The position numbers and the translations under genes were made by a program. From Onchocerca lupi (Eukaryota; Nematoda; Chromadorea; Rhabditida; Onchocercidae), in contig JAOVVO010000014.1 of NCBI GenBank assembly GCA_028564675.1, positions 291,735 to 355,734 of the forward strand: DNA of 64,000 nucleotides, read 5' to 3'. The notes under the pieces were generated by a model that searched no databases, had not been told where the DNA came from, and was given only the letters and a program-made list of their open reading frames with translations. Below, in pieces: positions 24,391 to 38,418 of this stretch. How positions within the stretch are numbered: position 1 is the first letter of the stretch; every line of letters begins with the position of its first letter.

Positions 24391-25454
24391 ATTTTATTTA
24401 AATGGTCCTATTTGTGTTTTGAAAATCAGTAAAAATGGTTGCTCGCAAGTCATTCCTTATTTTATATTAGTTGCTTTGATTCAAAGTTTTGCATTATTAT
24501 TGATTTGAATGTGTTAAAGATTTGCATTAGCCCTGTTATAATTTTGTTATGAGATGAGATGGAAAATGAATATTTTACCCATTAGACGATGTCGTCAAAG
24601 TTATGTCTATGACAGGTTATATCCGTTTTACCTACTATACCTTCCTGTCACTTTGCCTGGAATTCAAGGTAGTCACATAATCCGGAATGAATTAAATTTG
24701 TTTCAAAACAGAAAGTAAAGATATTCTTTATTTTATCTGCAGAAAACATTACAATGGCTATATAAGTGATTCGCGATGTAAAATCCATCGAGATGGATTT
24801 TTGCTAAATTTGAAATGACATAGGAAATATTGGAGTTAAAGAAGTCGTTGTGAACGATTTTCTATTTGAACTTAAATTCCAAAAAGAAATTTTTTTTGGA
24901 TCTTTCGACAACTTTATTCTTTAAAAAAAAGAATAATGAGAGGCACCGATTATGAATTTTTTTAATTTCATTGAATTTTAACGAAGCTACAAGTGCAAAG
25001 GAATGAAAGATAAACAAATCAGATCGATATTACTTTACAGTGACTTCAAAAAGCAAGCATTCGGTGACATAAACAAGTTATGATTGCATTATCAATGACA
25101 AAAATATAATAGAATTCGCTCTATAACTGTCCTGTTTCTTACATTGTTAAACAGCTGTGAGTCCATTTACCTTTTCGAAATATACTTTACGACATTTTGC
25201 TGTAAAAAAAAATCTTGAACTGATTTTTTTCTCTTTCTTTTTTTTTTAAAAAAAATAAGTATCAGAAGGTGAGTAGAAGACAAAAAGTATTTATAAAAAA
25301 ATTCATTTCAAATGCTTGCCAAAATCCAAATTTAATACGAACAATCCAAATATTTGACGGATTCAGATAAGTTAAACATAAAAATGTAAGAAAATAGTTT
25401 CCCACAAACTTTACTTTTATTTAGACGAGCTTAAATTTCAAGTAACGAATTTTT
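24391..25454. other. Intergenic spacer, no gene seen
   Basis: About 1 kb of AT-rich sequence upstream of the unknown gene and downstream of the GPCR gene. Contains mixed poly-A/poly-T runs near 25200-25258. No exon or repeat of note. Confidence 0.45.
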
Positions 25455-28400
25455 TCAAAATTTTCCTATTTCAATAACCTGAAATTGATAAAATATGTAC
25501 CACTGACATGATTGGCATACGGGTACCAAGTTTCTACCGATGGAACGCTCGAAATACGATTTCGGTCTAGTTGATTTGTCGAACACAAATAGTGCCAAAT
25601 AAACAGCATTAAATGCAAACTGACTGAAATTATGTACTCATAGTTGCATATTATAAAATTTCTTGACTTGTTAATTAATTTAAAAATTTACTTAGGAGTT
25701 GTTAAATTTCCATATGCAGACGATTAGGCAGCATGTTTTGGTTATAAAAAATAATTGATGTAAAAAAGGATTGAATGAAAAATTGAATGGGCAAATAGTG
25801 AAAGTCGAAAATAAAATGTCATGTTGCGGAATTTGTCCATTCTATGAAAGTAAGATTTTTTTTTATATACAATTCACCATTGTAATTGCTAATCTTTAGT
25901 CAAGAGAGTAATTAAGTTAAAAGAATAAGTTGGCTAACTAAATTAAACTAGCTAGGTTAAAAAACAAGTTAGTCAGAAAACTAACTTTTAATAGAAAGAT
26001 AGTGCAATTGACAAATTAGCAGCAAGAACTAATCAAATAAAGCAGTTATATGATTTGATTAACAGATAAAAAACTATAAAAAATTTATAAGAGTAGAGAG
26101 TTATATAGAATTACATCGTTTTCTATTAGATTTATGAATCTCGAAATATTGACACCAGGCTTAGGTTTTTCCAGAAAAGTGAGAATAATTATCACTTAAT
26201 CATTTAGTCACTTTTTTAATCTTTTGAATCGGTATTTAACTTCACGTGATATTTATACATGCAGCACCTGAAATAAAGTGCTTGTGCAAGCATTCGTGCT
26301 GAGAAATGAAGTGCCTCCTCCTGAACATTCGGCATTCCGAATAATATTACCAGTCGATACATGTTCTCCGGTGTATTCAATATTATACAAATTAACGCAA
26401 TCGCTAACCACCTCCATAATGTGCGGTTATGCTTATGCTGCAAAGTTTGCAAAATCACCGGTTAATTTATACTCAAATATTACGGACGTGTGCAACAGCC
26501 ACGTCTATAACTACTTATTTGGTCAATGAAACCACAGAAACTGCAGTATTATTAATTTGTTGAAGTTTGACATTTTAAATTGAGGAAAGGAAACAGATTT
26601 TGAGAAATCTCGTACCCATTTGACACTTTTTTTGAATCTTCTTGGTATTTTGTAGTCTCATCATCTGTTCTGAACTAAAGTATGCATCCATCACTATGCA
26701 CATTCATTACTTTTTCACTGAGTAATCACTTTTTCCATAGAAAGTAATTGATAAGACATGTCGTCTGCCAGTGTAGGGGCAAAATGAGTATTTGATTTTT
26801 CCAATTCAGTGATTATCGCTTTCTTAGTCTCAATGAAAACGACATTCTTGCATCATTTTTAGAGTGAATAAACAATATTAAACTTACTCGACTAAGTATC
26901 TGGCTGTTTCTGGAACATACACAATCAATAGTAAGGGGTTCAAGAATTTGTTCAGATTTTTTTTGTGTTGAAAACATTTGCATTAAGCCAACGTTACACG
27001 ATCCTGTCCTGCAACGACCATTTATATAATATTATTTAAATTTATGAAATATTAATATTATTAATTTTAAATTTTATTTTCTCAAAAAATTTCGTTCTGC
27101 TATCAATTTAACTTGAAATCAACTAAAAAATACGATTGTAATTTTTTTGAAATTTAGCATTGGAATGCTTAATCATAGAAAAATACTACTTGTGCAGAAT
27201 ATTTGCATGAAGACTGACTAAGACTTGAATTTGAACTTTATTTTTTATTTTCAGTTTTTTGTCAAAGTAAGAGAAAATTTGATTACTTACACAATAAAAA
27301 TAACTAACGTGCTCTTGATGAGTACAGAAATATCCATTATAAAAATAAGTAAGAATGGAACACAGAATGACCAGGTACATTCAACGATATGGAATAAACG
27401 ATTCCAAGCAATTGATCGAAATATTGCATGCTGGATACAACCGAACTGAGTAGATTGAACGGCCAATAGAAGCCAAGCATTCAGTGCCATTGAAACTATC
27501 TTCAATGTATCGGATTTTATGAAACAATCTTGAATTGATTTCTGAGCTTACCGAAACCGAAAAGAAATGGAACAATTGAATTCTCGAATTTTCAACAACA
27601 TCATTTGTGCAGTATTTGGCATTTATTTTTTGATTAACTATCGATGTTTCATTCTGTCGTGGTGAAATGACACTGCACAGATTTTAGAGACATTGAAAGA
27701 AAAAAAAAATGATTCAAAGCCTTCAGATGATTACAATCATTACAATTTGTCTCCATTTCAAAAAAAAATATATTCTTTGTACCTAAAATATATAAAAATG
27801 CAAAAATAAATGAAACTGACAACAATAAATGACAAAGCTCGACATGGCATTTGCCATAGTCGAAGATGGAAGAGCGGATGTCGTATTGCGAGGTAACGAA
27901 GTGTCGAGAGCAAAAGCCATGACCAAATAGAAATACCCGTTACTGTATGCGTCAAAAATAATACCACCTGAAATTCATATTCCTCAAAGTAAATAAAGAT
28001 GAAACAGAATGCAAAAAAACTTTCAATCTAGATGTGTAAATAATTGAAGAAAGTCAAAGAACAGTTAATGATCGCTTGAATGTTACTGATCTGATCTTAT
28101 TATTTTGATATGAGTATGCCAGGAAGAACTGATTCAAATTAGTATAGCCCCGCTCAAGTTAATTCTACCTACATATTATCCTCAACCCAAATTTATCGCA
28201 AACTTTTGGAATTATTAAAAAAGTTTCCAAGGTTTGCTTAAACATAGAATAATTCATCATTTATCAATTGCTTAAGAGTCACTTCTTATATGCTGTGAAA
28301 TTCGGATACAATCTTATCCAAAAATATACAACTTAAAGATAGGTAGGAGCAAAAAGAACAGGCTTAATTAGAAATAAAGATGAAAAATGAAATGTTTAGA

Positions 28401-29984
28401 AAGATTTTGGCTGATTTTCCAGTTTTGCTTCAATTTTAGATCTCTTACTGAGATTGTAAAGATATTAGTTTCGTTTTTAATTCTGTTCGATACTTGTTTC
28501 AGCAGACCATTATCATTTTAACATTTCTCACCTTCATCTTAATCACCTGTTCCATTGTTGTTTTTTGCATATTTTTTTTTCTCTGCTGCTTCTCTCAACT
28601 TTTGTTCAAAATTTTTTTACGTAAAATTGATTAGACAATTTTAAATCACAACAAAAATCTTTTAATTACCGTAGATATTAATCCAAGCTGCTTATAAATC
28701 ATTTCTTGCCAATTTCGACGCCCAGAATAATGATTTGTGATAAAATGGAGCAAAAGGAAAAGATTTGTTGCTTTTGCTATATTAAAAAGAAAAGAGATGA
28801 TCCAGACAACAGAAGGAAATTCGATACTTACTAATAGCTATTAAATTATTGATATTTGTAATAGAATTCATTCTTTTAGTCTTTCTTTGATTTCTGTTAT
28901 TTGCGACAAATTTTACAGATATTTGAAATCTTAAATGATATTTTGCTTTTACAATGCAATAAATAATATTATTTGCTTATTCTTCTCCTACGACCTATCA
29001 CTTTAATATAATGAGAAATCAAATCAGAGTTTATTAGAAGAGTAATGAATTTTAAGCTTCTCAAAAATTCTGGTTTGGCTTTTCATTGTCCGTCTATAAT
29101 TTTTAAACAACTCTCGTTCCTCTACATTTTTCTTACTATCAAGAAAGTCGAAAGGTCAGTAATGCTCCTTTATCTTGCTGTTCAGCGAAGTGTTCACAGA
29201 TTCTGGCTGGACATGTGTTATGACTAGGATTCTGAATAAAAAATTCCTTATTTTGAGAAATGATGCAACCTGATTTGTCTTGCCAATGAAGTACTAGAAT
29301 TAAATTGCGTTAAGTTTTATATTAACTATTTGCATCCACATCCCTGTGATGATGTGACGGATGTTTGAAACACAAGCGTGGCTTTAGACTGGAAATTGCA
29401 AAACAATTGTGGTACCTTACAGACGTAATGCATAAATATTTCATCGCCATTAAGTTGTGGATATAATTGCATGAGATTCTGTGACAATATCAACAATAAA
29501 GAACAAAGATCAGCAGCCGCCATTGAGCAGAGTGCTATACCGGTACCATTACGGTATCTTTCGCGATCATTCCTGAAATGACTTCGCTACTTTTTGCTAG
29601 AAAATTTCTGGTTGTTTCAAAGTCTGACCGTTCTTCGCAAAATTCAAAAAGCAAATCAAATTTTTAAACTTTAAGTGGACCATTGCCCACTATATAAGTA
29701 CATCTCCTCATTAAGAAATATGTCGGGCTGTTTTGAAATTGTGCAAATGATAGAAAATAAGTGCCAAGAGATTACTTAGCCAATTTTCTCATTCGAATCA
29801 ACACGTAAATATTTGCTGGAATGCCAACAATAACAGCAATGAAGTAAATAAGTAATGTTACTGCGGCGACATTTCTTACGATCGGATCGTTTGCCAAGAA
29901 ATCTTGTTCATCCATATACTGTAATAAAATTGCTCCGTTGAACTTTTTACTCTTTTGCAAGTTTTTGATGATTTTTTCCAACAT
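25455..29984 (-). CDS. Rhodopsin-class GPCR (nematode peptide-receptor-like)
   Basis: Seven-helix plasma-membrane receptor, probably for a neuropeptide, by family habit rather than by a diagnostic motif. Six exons in frame, 352 aa: 29984-29776, 29572-29416, 27967-27817, 27495-27293, 26437-26268, 25623-25455. Helix 1 ends GIPANIYVLIRM with the conserved Asn; helix 2 has AAADLCSLLLILSQ with the conserved Asp; a Cys opens helix 3 (YVCK), which ends STLRYLAIRHPLF, so the usual D/ERY is LRY with Arg kept; helix 4 has the conserved Trp (NAWLLLAV); the second extracellular loop has a Cys (FGC); helix 5 holds CVPFLL; helix 6 has ILNTPENMYR with its Pro; helix 7 has FNAVYLALFVFDK in place of NPxxY. 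Start: the ATG at 29984 opens a short N-terminus without a signal peptide. The third cytoplasmic loop is very short, so a small exon may be missing there. The last exon ends at a TGA just after helix 8. Confidence 0.8.
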
Positions 29985-32900
29985 TATCTGTCCTTGAAAC
30001 AAATACAGCTTCAAATCACAAAATCAGAGATCGATTTTGTGATGAAATGAAAGAGATCATCATTCTTCTCCAATATGACCAATGAAGCAAGCCCGAAAAG
30101 TTTTAAATTAAATTTGCATTTTAGTATGCACATTTTTTTACTTACGAGTCCATCTTGTTATCGTTTCATCAAGAATTCATGAAAAGTGCCAAAGCGAACA
30201 GCATTACGAATAACTTCTAGTTACATGAAAATTTTTCATTAAAAAATTTTTTACGAAAGTTGTTGCAAGAAAATTCGACAAATTGACAAAATTAACAAAA
30301 TACTTAAATTCTTCAACGATTAGATTTTATTTCTTACTTTTTAAAATAAAGGAATTTCTTAAAGTAAAAACATTTTCTTTCAAAAAATTTTTAGAAAAAA
30401 GAAAATTAGATATTACAGAGTTTTATTCATTTCATATTTTTCCATTACTTGAATAAACTGTTTGACTAACTAAATAATTTGAAATGAAAATATAAACTGA
30501 ATATTTCAGATCCGCATTCGGTGTATTTCCTTTACCTTGTATGATTCCAATAAGTAGGGAGATCTAGCGATAAATTTCCATTTGTTCCTACAATTTACCT
30601 TAAGAAATATCTAGGCTACAAAATTTGCGTAAATTGCTTAAAATCTATATTATCGAAAGTAATCGTGCATCGAATTTCTGAAGTCTGCATTGCATATTCC
30701 TGATAACTGATACTTACAAATAATGAAAGAGTTTAAAGATTCATCATTTTCATTTTCTGTTTCTTTTGAATAATAAATCAAAGAAATGGTTTCGATAATT
30801 TTCAAAATTTCAGTTAATTTTGAGTCCTTTATTCATCTTGGCTTGTTTTCAAAAAAGAAAAAAAGGCAAAAATAAAATACTTACTTTGATGAAGCTGATC
30901 GTTATACTTAGTAATATTCCAATATTTCTTTGCAATGCAGGCTTGAAAATATTAACAGCTGATTATTTTTTTATGCAGTTTTCCAGCTTGCTAAACATAA
31001 CAGTCAACTTCATCAAGGCAAGTGCAGTGCTTCTGATTTACAATTCCTTAGAATTAGAAGTCTGTTATCAAAAAAGAAATCTACTTTTTTTTTTCTTCGA
31101 ACATTCATGAAAATTTCTGCTTTTCTGTTTAATTCCAAAACCTCTTTACAGATTTCGTAAGTTAAAATCCTTTGTAAATAAATGTTTTATATAATCTCTA
31201 AACAATCTGCTGCAGTGATCACAGATATTGATTACCAATTGGAAACCAATGATTGTAATATTATGCCTCACTTTATATTTCACTAAACTTAATACGAATC
31301 TTTGCTCAGAAAATATGTTTGCTTTGGATGGCTTTCTCTAATCTTAAATATATTTAGCATCTCTTCAAAGCTCAACAACTTATTGTTTTACGGTTACAGT
31401 AATCTCTATTTATCATCTTTCATAAATCATTGTATTTTCCAGCTGCAATTTCTGAAAAAGAATATCTTTACAAAACATATCAGCCTTTCAACATCAAAGA
31501 AATAATTACAATAATAATCCCGTATCACCGAGATATTGGTTAAGTCTTATGACTTCAATAGGTAATATTATTAGGCTATACTTTGATGTAAGAGATAAAA
31601 AAGATCACCTGTGAATTTATCAGGTAACAATGATAAATTATGAAATTAAAAAAGGACTAACTTCATAATAATCGTTACTAAAATTTGCAAAACTGTCGTT
31701 GCTTATCATAAGCTTGCCAGCATCGTTCATTCTGAAAATTCATGAATGTTCCGAATTTTTGAGTTAAAAAAAATTAAAATTATTAAACAATTTCTAATTA
31801 AAATACGAAGGTAAGAAATCGAAATGGATAATTTTACAGGAAATCAATTAAACAAGAGGGATGTATATTCATTTATTTTATTTTGCTCTGTTTTCCTACT
31901 TTTCAGATTTCTTCAGAAAACCCAGTAGATAATTAAGATAAAATTTTAAATAATAGAGCATGAAATTTTTCAAGTAATTTAATGGAACTTTCGTTTTTTT
32001 CTTTTATGCTCCTTGAAATAGCGAACAAAATATCGTATATAAGAAAAGTTATTATACCAAAAATTCTAGAATATTCTGACCAAAATATTGGTTTGTGCAA
32101 TTTTATTCAACGTTTGATTTTGTTTCAACAACAAAAGTAAGCTAATGATTAGCTTACAAAAGTAGCAGTTTAGTCTAAAAGAATTTTGAAACTTTTGATA
32201 GCTTTGTAATTATCCACGTCATTTCATAAAGATATAAATTTATTTGCTATGTTATTGCGTTCTGATCTGTCTGTAATTTATTTCTAAATTACGAAATTGT
32301 CAAACATTGGTAAATTTATCTTTTTAGGAAGTATGTCAAAATTGAATGACATTTTCTTAATAGCTGTTTTAAAAATTCCTCAGTTACTATAAATATAAAG
32401 TTTATAACATTTTTAATATTATGAATGCTACTTTAATAATATCAATAGAAACGATGTTATCTCTTTATTGATTATAAGTTATGAGTTACTAATTATCTCA
32501 TTAAGATTTATTCGATTTCATCAACAGTTGACCATTTTTCGTTTTTGTACTACAATGCAACATTCAGGAAATCATTTCAGACGTCTCAATGACCTATTCT
32601 ATGATCAGATCCTTTACATTGTATTACAATTGTTTAAGCTTATCATTTCTAGGAAAAGGGAATTATTGCATCTTTCAAAGATTACATTCATTTTGTTGCA
32701 AAAAAAATTGCTTAAAAAGAGACGAATAATAAAAGGGAATTCCTACAATACTGCTGTCAAACAATATAAATTTTTAAAAATGGAGGGAAGATTCTGTAGC
32801 TAAATTTAGTAAAAAAAATTTATCAATTGTAACTCAAATTTTCACAGAAATTTTTATCTTTGTGAACCAATTTTGATTCTTTATTTTTAAGAAAAAGAAA

Positions 32901-35900
32901 AAATTTTCTATTTTTAAAATTTAACATAATTTGAAGGATACAAAAGGCTAACTGAATCGTAAAAAAAAACCGATGACAATAGCAATATGCGAAAGTTTTT
33001 TTCGGAAACTATGCAAGTGGAGAATATGTTGTCAGTTTTTTAGCTTCAAAAAAGATGAATGTGTCAAGAAGAATCTTTTAAAGAAGCATTTGTATTTCAA
33101 ACTTTTTAGAAATGAATGACAGGCAATATTTTACATTGACGAATGCAAATGATTTATGTTTACTAACTTAAGTGATTAAATAAAAAAGAAATTATATTTT
33201 GTAAAATGTAAAAGAGGAAAAAAATTCTTCGCCAAAATTAGTACGAAAGTTTTTTTTATGATTTCTTTCTCTAACTTCTGGTGTGACCTAAAAAAACTTG
33301 GAGCAGAATTCAATATATTCCCAAAATTTTACATGTATAATTTTGAATGCGAAGTAGAACTGATTAAAAAAGTAACAAATTTTTCTCAATTTTTTTGAGG
33401 CTTATATCACTAATATATCTGTTTTTATATTACAAACATAAAAATTTATATTATTGCCAAGAAAAAAAATTTTTATTACTGACATAAAAGTTCTTGTTGT
33501 TGTCAAAAAAACATTGCACATTAACCACCACTATTTATTTCTAGATTTTAGTGTTTGAATTGATCAGAAAAAAATTTTTCGTGTATTATTGCTACATAAG
33601 TCCTTTTCATATGAAACTAAATTTATGATCAAATTTTATAAAATTATTCTAAAATGAACAAAAACGAACAAAAACAAAGACTGATGGAAGAAATTTTCGA
33701 ATTTTCTAAATTATGTTGCAAGAAAGATTAGTTTTTGAAGTGCATAAACAGACATAATTTAATCTAAGGGCTCAACATGGATTATAGTTCGCAAAGTCTT
33801 TCTAGAAAAACCAAAAATTTATCAGACCGATATCGCATAGAAATATTTGATAAATCTCATTGCAAAACATTCAGGAGAAAGTAACGACCTTGATTTTTAA
33901 CAAGCCAGATTTTCCTTCATTTTGAAATAATTAGGTTCATCTGTTTTGAAATTCTTCATTTTCTAAATTCAAAAATTTCACTTTTAATACTAGACTTTTC
34001 TGCTTTCCTGAAATCTCCATCCAAAATGTAATAAAATATTTACGCAAAGTGATATTCTTATGTGCTGCTGTTAAATACAAAAGTGTAAAACACAAGGCAA
34101 CGCATGTTTTGGAAATTTATATGTTTACTCTTCATTGCATTTTTATTTTATAAAAATCTTCGAATGAAAAAGTGAAAAGCATAAGGAATGAGACCATCTA
34201 CTTGCAATGAATGATAATAATGCAAATTCTATTGGAAAATATGAAATTTGAACAAGTGGAAGGAAATTCTAATAAATGAGAATACATAATTATTTATAAT
34301 ATTGAAGATATAGTAGCGTTTCACAACTACTTATCCGATTGTAAATAGAAGAAGTAAAGCATAATGGTGCTTGCGAAATCGACATGACATCACATCATTG
34401 ATACTCCTGGGAAATGAGAAATGGAATGTGGCGGTTCCATTTCTCCCTTCAGTATTTCAATTTAAAGATTGTTTTGGTTTTTTTTGGAAATTAGTTTTAT
34501 CGTTGTGCATTTGCATCAAAATGCATTTCTGTGCTGTGTAAGTCTAAGCTAAATCTATAATGCAAGCGATTATCTTTACTCTCTTTAGCCTTATCACAGC
34601 GGCTTTCTTCTTTTCTGCATTTCAGAAAAGTATACTAACTAGTCCCATTCATCTGCATCAGAGAATCTGGATCACAATACATTAGGCTCACTTATTTATT
34701 TTTCTTCCTAAAAAGATTCATAATATTAGTTGCTGTATCATTCCGTTTGAGCACTCCTGATAATATTATTGATTTTCTTAATAAGAGGAATTGGAAATGG
34801 CGAACCGGTCGGACAGGCCGATGAGATATGAATATGTACTCATTGGAGAAACAGAAACTGGTGTGGTAGAAAGATCGATGGAATTCCGTGAAAAGAGTGA
34901 TAATGAGAGTAATAGAATAATGAGCTAAACAAGGAAAATGATGTCTGATAACTGGGATGGTAGTAGCGAGCATAATAATGAGCCAAGTAAGGTATCTCAA
35001 GAAGGTGCGAAATCCGAAAATAAACTAGTACTTGGTGTGCTCACATGTTCGATTTGGCCATTACTGTCGATGAATAAGAAAGCAGCTATTGGGCCAGCTT
35101 TCAGGTAGTTGAGAAAGATGTTGATAGATCTACAATTGAAGAAAATCTGAAAAGACGATGTAATTTGACTTTAATTAATCTGCAGAGCTAATTAATGAAG
35201 TCCTTAAACATTCCTTAGATTATAGACGAGACGAAATCCCAGTGATGATAAGGCAACAACAAAAATCACGTTGAGGAAGCAATACATAACGCATTTATGT
35301 TTCGTATTTGGTGCTTCTATTAACTGTCTGTTGTATGGTTGTATGAAATGCTAAAAAATGATTTATGACGGATATTGAAATTCAAACGTCAGCTTGCATT
35401 TCTTTTCAAAATATCGTTTAAAAGAATTTTTCTACATTGATTTTTTTTTCTTATAGTTTTTTGGAACTGGAAAACGAATTTTCAAATGTTTTTAACACCG
35501 CATTTTTTCTTTCTTTTTTTAAGATCGCGTATCATTTCGTTGTGAAAAAGCTCGACGATTTTTGAGTGATGTTCTTCTTACATGAAACCATGGTCATTAT
35601 TATGAATAGTAATAATATAAGCACAATAAAATAATTCAAATATATTTTAAATCCGCTCTCGAATATTGTTTTTGAATTTCGAAAACAAGTAATAGAAACA
35701 CAAACTGAAATTTCCCCTTAAAAGGATGAAGGAGTTAAAAAGTAATTCAGCTATTCTTTGATGTTTACGTATCGAAGTTCAGGCATTGTATTTTTTAGCC
35801 AAACGAGAACTGCTATTTAACCTTTGCTTCATTTATTGTGTGAATTGAAAAACTATAAAAAGATCATTTGGAAATAGTTCGAAAATGATGAAAAAAATTT

Positions 35901-38418
35901 CAGAACTGCGTAAAAAATTATGTTTTATATGAATACGTTAATAATATATTCTATTAATTAGCATATGCAAACTTTGATTAAATGACCAATACTAAAATAA
36001 GAATGCTTTGAAAAGGATATAAGATTTGTCAGAATTATCATTAATGGTGATTTCAAAATGAGAAAGGAAACTATATATCAAAAGGATATCAATATATTGT
36101 GCAAAGTATTCACACGATCACTTGAATGTTGGGAAGCTTGTTATATAGGCTTAAATAAAAACAGAGTATAACTGATTTTGTCTCGAGGTAAAGTCTGTAA
36201 ATATGAGTTTGATGTTTGTTTGTTGGTTTCATTAGATATGAAATCAAATCGTGATATAATTTCAGCTAATTCAGGATGCATTAATTAGAATTGAAATTCA
36301 TTAATTTTTAGTAAACCAAATACCAAACCACATAAACTCACGTATCATAGCAATACCTTATAATAATATACTTATCAAAATAACTTTAAGTCCTAAGCTT
36401 GAAACTGGTAAATGATAAATAGCCAGGAAAAGAAATTTAAAGAAAGCAACCATTATTACTGCAAACAAAAGAAAAATCTTTGAAAGCAGGAAAGTTCTTT
36501 TTTAAAGCTTCACTAGTTTCCAGTTCTCATCGAAGTAAACATACGTCAAAATAAATGTTCACGCCATTCAACATCAAATGCTGTAAATCTTGATAATAAT
36601 AATACTCGAACTTTGCGAATACGGTCATTTCTATTTCTATCGGTCGTATCGTTAACATAGGCACAATATTCTCGCAGATAACTACAACAAAGCGAACGTA
36701 TTCACTACAAAAGAGAAAAACTTAAAATTGAAAAGACCTATTTCTAACGATCTTCTTTTTTTTTTTTTTTTTTTGTACAGAGAATAGTTGAATGCAGAGT
36801 TCCGCGACCACGCTTAACTGCTGAAATTATTATCGCATAATCATGAAAGAAGAAATCATAAATATATCTAGCTCTGAAGAAATGGAAGTATCGAAAAGCC
36901 ATTTCTTCTGCCCAGAAAGATCTGAACAGCAAATTACTTCCTGTTTATTCAAATTTTACCAGAAAAAAGATTGAACGGTCGTATAATTTGAAAGATCATT
37001 TTTTAAAACGTTGTATCTCGCGATTTAATTCTGAAACATTTAGTTGCTGATGAATAGAAGAGGAATTCTGCAATGTGGATATTTGGAAAAATTAAGTCTT
37101 TATTACCGTATCGCCAGCGATGAAACTTCCGAAGATCAAACTGATTGGTAATTTTAATGTAGTTCAAGCCGCTTTACAACTCTATATTTTAAAATATAAG
37201 GCTGCTAAAAAATTATTTCCTGCTCGCCAACCACTAACCATTTATAAACAGAGCATCTGTCTTTGTCCACCCATCCACTCATTATCCTATAATCCTTTAC
37301 TGATCCATTTCCTTGAATACATGGATATGTGATGATAAATGGAAACAATTTCAACGCAATGAGGGACATGCATTCAATCCGCCATCTGCCGATCATACAG
37401 TGAAGTAAAAGAGAAATGATAGTATGAAATAAATATGCAATTGATTCCAGAAAAGAGATGTTAGTAGAAAATTTCGGTAATGTATAGTAAAAACGAAAGA
37501 GAATTCCAAAAGAAAGGAAAGGATGTTTAGAATGATAGTTTGATTAAAATAAGAAAGAGAAATTTATTATTTACTCTCATATTAGCGCCTTCTAGATTAT
37601 TCCGTATGGCAAAAGTGCTTCGATGAAGAGAACTGATGTTTTTTTTTTTCTTAAATTTTGAAATTGCAATAATAATTACAAATGAAGTAAAAACGATGAA
37701 TGAAGCTTAAAAGTCTTTGTTGATTAGTCTTTTCACTTAAAATATGCATTAACTTAAAATTCTAATTGAAAAAAAAATTTAGCGTCTGCTTTTAAGATGC
37801 AGTTCGAAGCGTTTGATTCACGCAGTTATGAAATAGACCTGGAATAAAAAGATTTCGCTTTTCTTGTTTGAGGTTACATGACATTTTTTGTAGAAGGATC
37901 ATGGCATAATGGAACCACTGAAATAGAGAAGTAGATGCTATCCATTTAGTAAAAGAATTTCTTCGCTTGGACTTGACATTTTTGGAAAATTAGAAATGAA
38001 AATAGGAGAGACTTTACAAAAAATGCTTCACATTGTCACTCAATATAATAGTGTGTTTATTTCAAATAAAAAATTAATTTCCAGAAGCTAACGAAGGAAT
38101 CAGTCATTAAAGTATGCTTAAGCGCAAATTAGTGAAGTGAAACTGCGCATGAGAAGGACATATACTCACTCATTATTTGTATTATATCTACTAATATATA
38201 CATACATGTCTGATTTACTTTAGATCACTGTTCCCAAAGTGGTAGAGGGCGAATGATTAGCAGCAAAAACTTCAGATACCGCCCAAATTTTTTTAACAAA
38301 TGATAGTGGAACTGAATGTTAGATAGGTTGGGGTTGTAGATTAACTAAGAAAATTGGCCCCATAAAGTACCATTTCCAAAAAGTATGGCTGAACGCTTTG
38401 CGTGTCCGGCTCAGCTAG
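29985..38418. other. 8.4-kb AT-rich region without confident genes
   Basis: No spliced gene could be assembled. Fragments worth noting: 30802-31070 on + has two hydrophobic stretches resembling the last two helices of a serpentine receptor (MKLIVILSNIPIFLCNAGLK, then FSSLLNITVNFIKASAVLLI); 34560-34685 on + is an ATG frame of 41 codons with a signal-like start; 34797-35100 on + has balanced, coding-like composition (IGETETGVVERSMEF, SDNWDGSSEHNNEP) in two frames. None has a known motif. A poly-T run lies near 36757-36774. Confidence 0.4.
34560..34688 (+). CDS. Possible small secreted peptide ORF
   Basis: An ATG opens a frame that starts MQAIIFTLFSLITAAFFFSA and ends after about 41 residues with a stop. 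The first 20 residues look like a signal peptide; the rest (FQKSILTSPIHLHQ...) has no known motif. A TTTTCTGCATTTCAG inside the frame could instead be a splice acceptor. Open frames with coding-like composition follow at 34797-35100 on the same strand, so this could be the first part of a small spliced gene. Weak evidence: a single short frame without a family match. Confidence 0.2.

Noticed and set aside
30802..31070. Possible serpentine-receptor fragment on + strand
   Set aside because: Two hydrophobic segments only, in very AT-rich sequence where such frames arise by chance; no other helices found nearby in a consistent frame.
37109..37396. Open frames on both strands near 37.2 kb
   Set aside because: Overlapping, short, without motifs or splice sites; neither can be preferred.
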